Assembly (NCBI GenBank): GCA_002733125.1
Contig: NVUM01000020.1
Coordinates: forward strand, 1 to 35,338
DNA length: 35,338 bases
Direction of reading: 5' to 3'
Origin: Porticoccus sp.
GTDB lineage: Bacteria; Pseudomonadota; Gammaproteobacteria; Pseudomonadales; Porticoccaceae
The notes below the pieces were generated by a model, which saw only the letters and a program-made list of their open reading frames with translations, ran no database searches and was not told the DNA's origin. The position numbers and the translations under genes were made by a program. Positions 11,770-18,705 of this stretch are shown here, in pieces. Each line of letters opens with the position of its first letter. Within the stretch, counting starts at the first letter, position 1.

Positions 11770-11961
11770 CGATTTAACAAGCACTGACGTACGCTGAATA
11801 TTTATTGGGGGGGCGTTGTTCCAAGTTAAGATGACGTGGCCTAATGAGAGACAACGCGTTAATCTAGCTGTGTTGTTTCTACTTGAATTAATCCAAGCGG
11901 AAACGTAGGTTGTTGTGCTTATTGGATGTTAAGACTTTTTGTTGAATAAGGACGCCGGATT
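11770..11961 (+). promoter_or_regulatory. nlpD-rpoS intergenic leader with an imperfect palindrome
   Basis: The 192-base leader contains a 16-base near-palindrome at 11882-11897 (CTTGAATTAATCCAAG, seven of eight pairs matching). No confident -35/-10 pair was found. The Shine-Dalgarno AAGGAC lies at about 11948-11953. A long rpoS leader is usual in gammaproteobacteria, where it is a site of post-transcriptional control, but no specific structure can be claimed here. Confidence 0.4.
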
Positions 11962-12891
11962 GTGTCAGACGATGATGATTTTCTCGACCCTGAAGAAGCC
12001 GATGAAGAAGCGATCGAGGCTGAAGCGATTCCTGTTCACAGTCAGAACAAAGAAGTGTTGGATGCGGCGAGTCTTTATCTAAAAGAAATTGGCTATGCGC
12101 CCCTTCTCTCGGCTGAAGAGGAGGTTTTTTATTCTCGGGCGCTCAGGAACGGTGACGACTCTGCCCGTAAAAAAATGATTGAAAGCAACCTGCGCCTAGT
12201 GGTGAAGATTGCCCGCCGTTATATCAACCGGGGTTTATCGTTACTGGATCTGATCGAAGAGGGCAATCTCGGGTTAATGCGCGCCGTTGAAAAATTTGAT
12301 CCCGAGCTGGGTTTCCGTTTCTCTACCTATGCCACATGGTGGATTCGTCAAGCCATTGAGCGCGGGTTAATGAATCAGACCCGTACGATTCGTTTGCCTA
12401 TACATGTGGTAAAAGAGCTCAATGTGTACCTCAAGGCATCCCGTAAACTTGCACAGGAGCTGGATCATGATCCAACAGCGGAGGAGGTTGCTCGCTCACT
12501 GGATAAAAGTGTCGATGTGGTATCGCGCATACTCAGACTCAATGAAAAGACCAGCTCTACCGACGTTCCGATGGGCGGTGACGACGGCAGGATGTTGATC
12601 GATACACTGAGGGATGAACATCCCAATGATCCCGAAGAGCTAGCTGAAGATGACGACATACATCATGCCCTGACCCTGTGGCTGTCCCAGCTTACCGACA
12701 AGCAGCAGGAAGTGATTGCACGTCGCTTTGGCCTTTTCGGTTACGATTCTGCAACTCTTGAAGAAGTGGGTATTGAGGTAGGGTTAACCCGAGAAAGGGT
12801 TCGTCAGATTCAGGTCGAGTCTTTGCGCAGGTTACGGGAAATCCTCAAAAAACAGGGTATCGATAGCGCTATGTTGTTCGAGGAAAAGTGA
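11962..12891 (+). CDS. rpoS: RNA polymerase sigma factor RpoS
   Basis: RpoS is the master sigma factor of stationary phase and general stress. The 309-residue product starts at GTG with AAGGAC about nine bases upstream. An acidic N-terminus (residues 1-30) is followed by region 1.2/2 with [54 protein letters not shown] and [18 protein letters not shown]. Region 3 includes [11 protein letters not shown], and region 4 includes [20 protein letters not shown]. The pcm-...-nlpD-rpoS context and the sequence DALTLWL-type region 4 start support RpoS over the related housekeeping sigma RpoD, which is much longer. It is slightly shorter than the typical 330 residues, with the difference at the N-terminus. 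Confidence 0.96.
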   Translation: MSDDDDFLDPEEADEEAIEAEAIPVHSQNKEVLDAASLYLKEIGYAPLLSAEEEVFYSRALRNGDDSARKKMIESNLRLVVKIARRYINRGLSLLDLIEEGNLGLMRAVEKFDPELGFRFSTYATWWIRQAIERGLMNQTRTIRLPIHVVKELNVYLKASRKLAQELDHDPTAEEVARSLDKSVDVVSRILRLNEKTSSTDVPMGGDDGRMLIDTLRDEHPNDPEELAEDDDIHHALTLWLSQLTDKQQEVIARRFGLFGYDSATLEEVGIEVGLTRERVRQIQVESLRRLREILKKQGIDSAMLFEEK

Positions 12892-12938
12892 AGTTGCCCC
12901 GTGTGTCTCACCGCCTGTGTCCGGATTGCAGTCTGTTG

Positions 12939-13757
12939 TCAGGTGGTTGTTGTTTTCTCGAGAAATCCAAGATGTTTCTGTACCAATTGCAGGGTTGGCT
13001 TAAACAGTTTCGGTGATGCACAGACTATATTTCCGCTCTCCATGAATCCGTTGCCTCCCCTGAAATCGCTGACCAGTCCGCCCGCTTCTTTTACCAGCAA
13101 TACCCCGGCCGCAATATCCCAAGGCTTCAGGTTCATTTCCCAGAAAGCATCGAAACGGCCAGCAGCCAGATAGGCTAGGTCGAGTGAGGCAACCCCGAGG
13201 CGCCTGATACCCGACGACTCTTTGGCCAGATCGGACAAGCAGCCCAGATAGGGCTCCATAAACGCTATTGATGGCTGGTTGAAGGGTATACCTGTAGCAA
13301 CCACTGCGCCGGCCAGTCCAACCCGACCCGACACCCGCAGACGTTTGCCGTTCAGAAATGCGCCATGGCCACGACTGGCAGTAAACTCCTCAAGGCGCAT
13401 TGGATCGAAAACGACACCGTGTTCAAGGCGACCTTTGTGTCGGCAGCCAATGGATACCGCAAAATGTGGAATGCCGTGAATGAAATTGGTCGTGCCATCC
13501 AGTGGATCAATAATCCACTGGTAGTCATTGTCATTGCCTTCAAGCAGCCCTGACTCTTCTCCAAGGATGGTATGATCCGGAAATGCTTTGCGAAGATGGT
13601 AGATGATTTCCTTTTCTGCAGCATGATCAATTTCGGTGACGAAATCGTTGCGGCCCTTCTCGTCAATCCTGATCAGGTCCACTCGTTCCGTGGCACGGGC
13701 GATCATTTCACCGGCCTTACGTGCAGCGCGGAGGGCGATATTGACCATAGGTTCCAT
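12939..13757 (-). CDS. suhB: Inositol-1-monophosphatase family protein SuhB
   Basis: SuhB is an Mg-dependent inositol monophosphatase-fold protein; in E. coli it also joins the rRNA transcription antitermination complex. The 272-residue product has the metal-site motifs GEESG (residues about 67-71), IDPLDGTTNFIHGIPHFAVS (about 83-102) and WDIAAGVLLVKEAGG near the C-terminus, all intact. It converges with rpoS, 47 bases apart without a visible terminator, and diverges from trmJ across 188 bases, the same suhB/trmJ divergence as in many gammaproteobacteria. Confidence 0.95.
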   Translation of the reverse strand: MEPMVNIALRAARKAGEMIARATERVDLIRIDEKGRNDFVTEIDHAAEKEIIYHLRKAFPDHTILGEESGLLEGNDNDYQWIIDPLDGTTNFIHGIPHFAVSIGCRHKGRLEHGVVFDPMRLEEFTASRGHGAFLNGKRLRVSGRVGLAGAVVATGIPFNQPSIAFMEPYLGCLSDLAKESSGIRRLGVASLDLAYLAAGRFDAFWEMNLKPWDIAAGVLLVKEAGGLVSDFRGGNGFMESGNIVCASPKLFKPTLQLVQKHLGFLEKTTTT

Positions 13758-13789
13758 CGTAAAAGATTCCAGTCTGGGTAAAGCGCGGC

Positions 13790-13798
13790 ATTGTACCA
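13790..13798 (-). promoter_or_regulatory. Candidate extended -10 promoter for suhB
   Basis: Read on the minus strand, 13798 to 13790 is TGGTACAAT, an extended -10 (TGN plus TACAAT). It lies about 33 bases before the suhB ATG. No -35 is recognisable. Confidence 0.45.
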
Positions 13799-13850
13799 GA
13801 GACGGATAGGGGGCGGGGAGGGTAAAAGCGGTGAATTCGTGTCCTCATGC

Positions 13851-13859
13851 TGCTAGAAT
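13851..13859 (+). promoter_or_regulatory. Candidate extended -10 promoter for trmJ
   Basis: TGCTAGAAT (TGN plus TAGAAT) is followed by a GC-rich stretch, a common layout in gammaproteobacterial promoters. A weak -35 (GTGAAT, 13831-13836) lies 17 bases upstream of TAGAAT. The trmJ ATG is about 87 bases downstream. Confidence 0.45.
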
Positions 13860-13945
13860 TCGCGCCTCCGGCAAACAGTTGTCGGGTAATACATTATTAA
13901 TGAACGACTCGGAAAGTTTATCGATCTCGCCTGCTGGAACCCCCT

Positions 13946-14716
13946 ATGAGTTATTTTGATAGCGTGCGAATTGTGCTGGTTAATAGCACTCATCCCGGAA
14001 ATATCGGCGGGGCTGCTCGCGCCATTAAAAATATGGGATTGTCCAGGCTGTATCTGGTTGCGCCCAGAGACTTCCCTGCTGACCGGGCAGTCTGGCGGGC
14101 GGCAAATGCTGTCGATGTGCTGGATAACGCGATTGTGGTCGACAATCTTGATGAGGCTATAGCCGGTTGTGGTCTGGTGGTGGGCACCAGCGCCCGAGAG
14201 CGTCGTATTCCCTGGCCGTTATTGAACCCCCGTGAGTGCGGCGAACGCGCCTGGTTGGAGGCGGCACACCACGATGTGGCAATCGTTTTTGGCAGGGAGG
14301 ACCGAGGGCTCACCAATGAGGAGCTGCAAAAGTGTAACTATCATGTGCATATTCCCTCCAACCCGGAATACAGTTCGTTGAACCTGGCTGCGGCCGTTCA
14401 GGTGCTGTGCTACGAAGTACGTATGGCGTCATTGTCCGCAGCCCAGAGTGAATCGCCTCCATTGCCCGACTGGGATATGCCCCCTGCCAAGGCAGAAGCT
14501 CTCGAGTTGTATTTTCAGCATTTGGAGCAGGCGTTGGTTGATCTCGGCTTCCATGACCGTGAAAACCCCCGTCAAACCATGACCCGTTTGCGCCGTTTGT
14601 ATGGCCGAATCCGATTGGATGAAATGGAATTGTCGATTCTCCGAGGTGTACTTACTTCCATTCAGAATGCGGTGCATCGCATGCACTCTGCCTTGCAGAA
14701 AAAAACCGATTCATGA
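13946..14716 (+). CDS. trmJ: tRNA (cytidine/uridine-2'-O-)-methyltransferase TrmJ
   Basis: TrmJ is a SPOUT-class methyltransferase that 2'-O-methylates position 32 of several tRNAs. The 256-residue product has the SPOUT motif 1 stretch STHPGNIGGAARAIKNMGL near residues 13-31, AIVFGREDRGLTNEEL in the middle and HIPSNPEYSSLNLAAAVQVL forming the trefoil-knot SAM site. A C-terminal helical extension of about 90 residues includes ENPRQTMTRLRRLYGR. It sits directly upstream of iscR as in E. coli and Pseudomonas. Its stop lies only 20 bases before the first IscR-type site. Confidence 0.95.
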   Translation: MSYFDSVRIVLVNSTHPGNIGGAARAIKNMGLSRLYLVAPRDFPADRAVWRAANAVDVLDNAIVVDNLDEAIAGCGLVVGTSARERRIPWPLLNPRECGERAWLEAAHHDVAIVFGREDRGLTNEELQKCNYHVHIPSNPEYSSLNLAAAVQVLCYEVRMASLSAAQSESPPLPDWDMPPAKAEALELYFQHLEQALVDLGFHDRENPRQTMTRLRRLYGRIRLDEMELSILRGVLTSIQNAVHRMHSALQKKTDS

Positions 14717-14735
14717 TGTTCCAGTCTGCGATGAA

Positions 14736-14785
14736 GTAACCTACTAAATTAGTATGTTATTTAATTGACTGAAATACTTGGTTTT
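14736..14785 (+). promoter_or_regulatory. Two abutting IscR type-1-like operator sites upstream of iscR
   Basis: I compared 14736-14760 and 14761-14785 with the IscR type 1 consensus as I remember it (ATASYY-GACT-RWWWY-AGTC-RRSTAT). Each 25-base block matches at about 19 of 25 positions. The cores are ACTAAATTAGT in the first and GACTGAAATACT in the second. The second overlaps the -35 of the iscR promoter, which fits autorepression by [2Fe-2S]-IscR. Confidence 0.65.
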
Positions 14786-14793
14786 TACATAAT
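14765..14793 (+). promoter_or_regulatory. iscR promoter
   Basis: TTGACT (14765-14770) and CATAAT (14788-14793) are separated by 17 bases, a good sigma-70 match. Transcription would start near 14800, leaving a leader of about 37 bases before the iscR ATG. The -35 lies inside the second IscR-type site. Confidence 0.7.
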
Positions 14794-14836
14794 AGCCGCA
14801 CTTGGGTTTTTAATTCGTCATTGCAGGAAAAACATT

Positions 14837-15304
14837 ATGCGGCTGACAACTCGTGGTCGATACGCGGTCACAGCCATGCTGGATTTGGCGTTAAATAACG
14901 AAAGCGGGCCAATTAGCCTGGCGGACATTTCCCATCGGCAGGAAATCTCGCTTTCCTATCTGGAGCAATTGTTTGCCAAATTGCGCCAGAACAATCTGGT
15001 GAGTAGTGTTCGTGGCCCCGGTGGTGGCTATTGTCTGGCTCGAAGCAGTGATGCCATCAGTGTTGCCGAAATTATTGATGCTGTGAATGAGTCGATTGAT
15101 GCGACCAGTTGTAGTGGCAAGGGTAATTGCCACAACGGTGATATATGTTTGACCCATCACCTCTGGGACGATTTGAGTCGTCAAATTCATCGTTTCCTCA
15201 GCGGTATTTCCTTGGATAGTCTGGTCCATCAACAGGATGTGCAAGTCGTCATGTTGCGCCAGAGCGATCAAGCTGATGCCAATTCAGGCTGCGCAAAAGT
15301 CTAG
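14837..15304 (+). CDS. iscR: Rrf2-family iron-sulfur cluster regulator IscR
   Basis: IscR is a winged-helix repressor that senses Fe-S status through a [2Fe-2S] cluster and controls the isc operon. The ATG at 14837 is chosen because the protein then begins [18 protein letters not shown] like other IscR proteins, and AGGAAA lies about six bases upstream; upstream codons in the same frame do not resemble the family. The 155-residue product (E. coli 162) has the helix-turn-helix with [13 protein letters not shown] and RGPGGGY. The cluster ligands C92, C98, C104 and H107 are all present at the E. coli positions. Because the local iscU is broken, maturation of this IscR would depend on another scaffold (inference). 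Confidence 0.96.
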   Translation: MRLTTRGRYAVTAMLDLALNNESGPISLADISHRQEISLSYLEQLFAKLRQNNLVSSVRGPGGGYCLARSSDAISVAEIIDAVNESIDATSCSGKGNCHNGDICLTHHLWDDLSRQIHRFLSGISLDSLVHQQDVQVVMLRQSDQADANSGCAKV

Positions 15305-15314
15305 GAGCCTTTGC

Positions 15315-16529
15315 ATGAAATTGCCTATATATCTCGATTATGCTGCTACCACGCCGGTTGATCCACGGGTGGCTGCCAAGATGTCAGAGTGCCTTACCAA
15401 TGACGGTATCTTTGGCAACCCGGCCTCGCGTTCGCACGCCTTTGGCTGGCAGGCAGAGGCAGCGGTCGAAGCGGCCAGGAGCCAAGTGGCAGAGCTTGTT
15501 AATGCAGACCCAAGGGAGATTATCTGGACTTCTGGTGCCACCGAGGCCGATAACCTGGCGATTAAGGGTTGTGCCCACTTCAACCAGAAGAAGGGCAAGC
15601 ATATTATTACTTCAAAAATCGAGCACAAGGCTGTTTTGGACACTTGTCGACAGTTGGAGCGTGAGGGCTTCAAGGTGACTTATCTCGACCCTGATGCTGA
15701 CGGCATTATTCAGCCACAGGTCGTCGCCGATGCCATTCGTGAAGATACAACGCTGGTTTCGCTAATGCATGTCAATAATGAGATTGGCACGATTAACGAT
15801 ATTGCCGCTATCGGTGAGATCTGTCGTGACCGGAAAGTATTTTTTCATGTGGACGCCGCCCAGAGTACCGGCAAACAGCCGATTGATCTGCAGGCAATGA
15901 AAGTCGATTTAATGGCGTTTTCCGCCCATAAAACCTACGGCCCAAAGGGGATCGGTGCCCTTTATGTCCGTCGGAAACCGCGTGTGCGCATTGAGGCGCA
16001 AACCCACGGCGGTGGTCATGAGCGGGGCATGCGCTCCGGTACGCTGCCTACCCATCAGATTGTCGGTATGGGCGAAGCTTTTCGGATAGCCAGGGAAGAA
16101 ATGGCCGAGGAAAACAAACGGGTACTGGCGTTACGCAATCGTCTTTGGGATGGCATTCGTGACCTGGACGAGGTGCATCTCAATGGCTCCATGCAGCAGC
16201 GCATTGCTGGCAATTTAAATGTTAGTTTTGCCTTTGTCGAAGGGGAGTCGTTGATCATGGCGTTGAAAGACCTGGCCGTTTCTTCCGGGTCTGCCTGTAC
16301 TTCAGCGAGCCTGGAGCCCTCCTATGTATTGCGTGCGCTGGGGCTTGACGATGAGTTGGCGCACAGCTCTATTCGCTTTTCCATTGGTCGCTTTACTACC
16401 GCTGAAGAAATTGATTATGCGATTGTCAAAGTGCGTGAGGCGGTTACCAAATTGCGTGAGTTATCTCCGCTTTGGGACATGTTTAAGGACGGTGTCGATC
16501 TCAGTCAGGTCGAATGGGCCGCACATTAA
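15315..16529 (+). CDS. iscS: Cysteine desulfurase IscS
   Basis: IscS is a PLP enzyme that removes sulfur from cysteine for Fe-S clusters, tRNA thiolation and other sulfur uses. The ATG at 15315 has AGGAGC overlapping the iscR stop, and the product is 404 residues, exactly the E. coli length. It has [20 protein letters not shown], the PLP lysine in [31 protein letters not shown] and the catalytic cysteine of the mobile loop in [14 protein letters not shown] (E. coli C328). The C-terminal segment used to dock IscU and other acceptors, [19 protein letters not shown], is preserved. It therefore looks fully functional although the adjoining scaffold gene is broken, consistent with its wider duties such as tRNA modification. 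Confidence 0.97.
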   Translation: MKLPIYLDYAATTPVDPRVAAKMSECLTNDGIFGNPASRSHAFGWQAEAAVEAARSQVAELVNADPREIIWTSGATEADNLAIKGCAHFNQKKGKHIITSKIEHKAVLDTCRQLEREGFKVTYLDPDADGIIQPQVVADAIREDTTLVSLMHVNNEIGTINDIAAIGEICRDRKVFFHVDAAQSTGKQPIDLQAMKVDLMAFSAHKTYGPKGIGALYVRRKPRVRIEAQTHGGGHERGMRSGTLPTHQIVGMGEAFRIAREEMAEENKRVLALRNRLWDGIRDLDEVHLNGSMQQRIAGNLNVSFAFVEGESLIMALKDLAVSSGSACTSASLEPSYVLRALGLDDELAHSSIRFSIGRFTTAEEIDYAIVKVREAVTKLRELSPLWDMFKDGVDLSQVEWAAH

Positions 16530-16546
16530 CGTTGAGAAGTTGAATC

Positions 16547-16964
16547 ATGGCTTACAGCGAAAAGTTCTGGACCATTACGGAAATCCCCGCAATGTCGGCA
16601 AGCTGGACGACAAATCCAGCAATGTCGGGACCTGCATGGTCGGAGCCCCGGCTTGTGGTGATGTGATGCGCTTGCAGATCCAGGTGAATGACCTCGGCAT
16701 CATCGAAGATGCCAAATTCAAGACCTACGGCTGTGGTTCAGCGATCGCCTCCAGTTCCCTGTTGAGCGAGTGGGTCAAGGGCAAAACCCTCGAACAGGCC
16801 GCTGAAATCAAGAACACCCAAATTGCAGAGGAGCTGGCACTTCCCCCGGTCAAGATACATGTTCTGTATTGGCAGAAGATGCTATCAAGGCCGCTGTCGG
16901 CGATGTGTGTCGCAAACGGCAAATGGGTACCGAACAGACAGAACCTGGTCTCGGAGAAAAGTAA
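16547..16964 (+). pseudogene. iscU: iscU, Fe-S scaffold, broken by two single-base frameshifts
   Basis: IscU is the scaffold on which IscS and iron build clusters. The ATG at 16547 gives MAYSEK as expected, but one base (a G in GTT) is missing after 16564, so the frame moves. In the shifted frame a nearly perfect IscU follows: [45 protein letters not shown] and LPPVKIH. One T is then missing between 16860 and 16861, so the frame shifts again just where the third essential cysteine ([13 protein letters not shown]) should be read. The final frame runs to a TAA that overlaps the iscA ATG. An in-frame TTG at 16540 could restore the N-terminus, but the critical third cysteine would still be lost. 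Sequencing error is possible for this gene alone; the state of hscB, hscA and fdx argues for true decay. Confidence 0.85.
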
Positions 16965-17287
16965 TGGCAATTACGATGACCCCCGCCGCTGAGCAATACA
17001 TAATCAGGCATTTATCTCACCGTGGGCATGGGGTGGGTATTTGCCTGGGTCTTAAAACCACCGGGTGCTCGGGACTCTCCTATGTTCTTGAGTTTGTGGA
17101 TCAGCAGGGTGAAGACGATCAGGTTTTTAGTCGTGGTGAGGCAAAATTGTTTATCGATCCGAAAAGTCTGGCCTATTTGGACGGTACCGAGCTGGATTTT
17201 TTCAAGGAAGGACTCAATGAGGGTTTTCAGTTCAGAAACCCCAATGTCAAGGAAGAGTGTGGTTGCGGCGAAAGCTTCCATATCTAG
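16964..17287 (+). CDS. iscA: A-type iron-sulfur carrier IscA
   Basis: IscA is an A-type carrier that helps deliver clusters, notably [4Fe-4S], to target proteins. The 107-residue product equals the E. coli length. The three conserved cysteines are present: [15 protein letters not shown] near residue 35 and EECGCGESF at the C-terminus. The ATG overlaps the final base of the ancestral iscU stop (TAATG), so in the ancestral operon it was translationally coupled to iscU; the frameshifts upstream could now reduce its expression. The reading frame itself shows no damage. Confidence 0.95.
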   Translation: MAITMTPAAEQYIIRHLSHRGHGVGICLGLKTTGCSGLSYVLEFVDQQGEDDQVFSRGEAKLFIDPKSLAYLDGTELDFFKEGLNEGFQFRNPNVKEECGCGESFHI

Positions 17288-17381
17288 AGTGCTTTGCACA
17301 GAATGACTGAACGGCATTATTCTACGGTGCCATCCCTGTTCACTGCTGTCAGCAGCCCGATGTCATAACCAGAATTTCTTC

Positions 17382-17912
17382 GTGGATATCACCAGCAACT
17401 ATTTTGAGGTGTTTGGGTTGCCTGTTGAACACGACATCAATCCCAGACTATTGAGCGAGCGATATCACGATTTGCAGCGACAATTTTACCCTGATCGGCA
17501 TGTGGCCAGAACTGCCCGTGAAAGACGGCTATCGGAACAATACACCACGTTTATCAATCAGGCTTACGGTGAACTGAAATCACCGTTGCATAGGGCTCTG
17601 TATCTATTGGGAATGACGGGAATTGACCCTGGGAATGAGTTGCTCTCGACATTGGAGCCCGATTGTCTGATGCAGCAAATGGCTCTCAGGGATGCGCTTA
17701 CCGCAGTGCGTACTGCAGGTGATCCGGAGATCAGATTACGGGAAATCGCAGACATTGTGACAGGCCAATATGCAGCATTCCAGCATGAATTTAGTGAACA
17801 ATACAGCAGGACCGATGTTTCCGGTGCCACTGATACAGTGGCCAAGATGTAGTTTTTTTAAAGGCTCCTGAGAGAAGTTGAGCAGCTTGAACATGAACTA
17901 GGCGATTATTGA
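17382..17912 (+). pseudogene. hscB: hscB, J-domain co-chaperone, with HPD lost and two nonsense codons
   Basis: HscB brings IscU to the Hsp70 HscA and stimulates its ATPase through the J-domain HPD motif. From the GTG at 17382 the J domain is recognisable (YFEVFGLP, LSERYHDLQRQF, FINQAYGELKSPLHRALYLL), but the motif reads YPD at residues 36-38: TAC where CAC is expected. The frame then stops at TAG 17850-17852 and again at TAA 17859-17861. Beyond these stops the same frame continues as RLLREVEQLEHELGDY to a TGA at 17910-17912, the typical HscB end. With the stops read through it would be 176 residues, close to the family's 171-175. The Y in YPD and the TAG each equal one C-to-T change; TAA could also be. 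A truncated 156-residue product might still be made, but it could not be expected to work. Confidence 0.88.
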
Positions 17913-17925
17913 GTGGTAAATCATT

Positions 17926-18352
17926 GTGGTCCTGCTACAGATTTCTGAACCTGGCCAGTCGCCAGAATCCCATCAGCATCTGCGCGCAGTCGGTATCGAC
18001 CTCGGCACTACCAATTCACAGGTGGCTACTGTGAGGAGTGGTACTCACTAGATACTGACGGACAGTGCCGGCAATCAACTTCTACCCTCTGTCGTTCGCT
18101 ATCAGGCAAATGGTGCTGTCGCAGCGCCAGGCGACCAAGGATGCTGCTACGTTAGCCGGATTGAAAGTATTGCGCTTGCTCAACGAGCCTACCGCAGCGG
18201 CCGTTGCCTATGGTCTTGACCAGCAGGGAGAAGGATTGGTCGCCGTCTATGATCTGGGTGGCGGGACATTTGATATCTCTGTTCTGAGATTATCCCTAGG
18301 TGTCTTTGAGGTTTTGTCTACGGGTGGTGATTCAGCCCTCGGTGGTGTAGAC
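17926..18352 (+). pseudogene. hscA: hscA remnant, Hsp70 of the ISC system, with stop and deletions
   Basis: The start reads (V)[35 protein letters not shown], the typical HscA beginning with the Hsp70 nucleotide-binding motif. A TAG interrupts at 18049-18051, after which the frame resumes with [15 protein letters not shown]. Near 18115-18124 the sequence jumps, with a frame change, to [20 protein letters not shown], which in intact HscA lies about 80 residues later. It then reads [30 protein letters not shown] and [16 protein letters not shown] before being cut at about 18350. Roughly 400 residues, including all of the substrate-binding domain, are missing. The open frame at 18065-18451 is a by-product of this rearrangement and not a gene. 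Confidence 0.92.
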
Positions 18353-18451
18353 CCTGATTCGCGTCTCAGTTGTCAGGCGCTTGTGACTGACCGGGATTTA
18401 GTTGTAGAAATACCCAAGTACACGATAAATACGGTTTCGGAACAGCATTAG
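18353..18451 (+). pseudogene. fdx: fdx remnant, C-terminal end of the ISC [2Fe-2S] ferredoxin, fused to hscA
   Basis: Directly after the hscA piece, in the same frame, the translation becomes [20 protein letters not shown] followed by [12 protein letters not shown] and a TAG. This is the C-terminal end of the ISC ferredoxin Fdx, which has (E)PESRLSCQARVTDEDLVVEI in E. coli. The first roughly 80 residues, carrying three of the four cluster cysteines, are gone; only the last cysteine (RLSC) remains. One deletion, estimated at about 1.4-1.5 kb from family lengths, would explain the join. iscX starts 15 bases after this stop, so the downstream gene is untouched. Confidence 0.9.
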
Positions 18452-18466
18452 CACGGGAGGGTGACG

Positions 18467-18667
18467 GTGTCGCTAAAGTGGACGGATGTAATCGATATTG
18501 CGATTGAGTTAACAGAAGCCCGGCCAGATGTGGATCCCCGTACCGTGAATTTTGTCGATTTACGAGATTGGGTGTTGGCGCTGGATGAGTTCGATGATGA
18601 TCCGGCCCATTGTGGTGAAAAAATCCTTGAAGCCATCCAGATGGCATGGATTGAAGAACTCGATTAG
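18467..18667 (+). CDS. iscX: IscX (YfhJ) family protein
   Basis: IscX is a small acidic protein that binds IscS (and iron) and modulates cluster assembly. The GTG at 18467 is chosen because GGGAGG lies six bases upstream and the protein then begins MSLKWTDVIDIAI, like E. coli MGLKWTD; an in-frame GTG at 18461 is too close to the ribosome site. The 66-residue product (E. coli 66) has the family features DPRTVNFVDLRDWV and DEFDDDPAHCGEKILEAIQM with its acidic end. It is intact although the four upstream scaffold/chaperone/ferredoxin genes are broken, suggesting that its link to IscS is still under selection (inference). Confidence 0.93.
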   Translation: MSLKWTDVIDIAIELTEARPDVDPRTVNFVDLRDWVLALDEFDDDPAHCGEKILEAIQMAWIEELD

Positions 18668-18705
18668 AATGAACCACAGCTTCAATATGCTACCAAGGGG
18701 TGTTA

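Noticed and set aside
16540-16964. Programmed -1 frameshifting of iscU at both shifts
   Set aside because: Both shifts can be described as re-reading one base, but the sites lack a proper slippery heptamer (GAA AAG; CAT). Two events in one small gene would be needed, and the adjoining genes are also broken.
16324-16992. A 222-codon open frame overlapping iscS and iscU
   Set aside because: Its first part is an out-of-frame reading of iscS; only its middle is the shifted frame of iscU.
16547-18451. Pure sequencing or assembly error as explanation of all ISC lesions
   Set aside because: Errors could explain the iscU indels, but not substitutions giving YPD and two nonsense codons in hscB, nor the two deletions in hscA/fdx, with about thirty neighbours clean. 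It remains the first thing to test.
18065-18451. A novel 128-residue Hsp70-like protein
   Set aside because: It starts out of frame in hscA and ends as the C-terminus of fdx; it is a fusion of pseudogene pieces without a ribosome site at its start.
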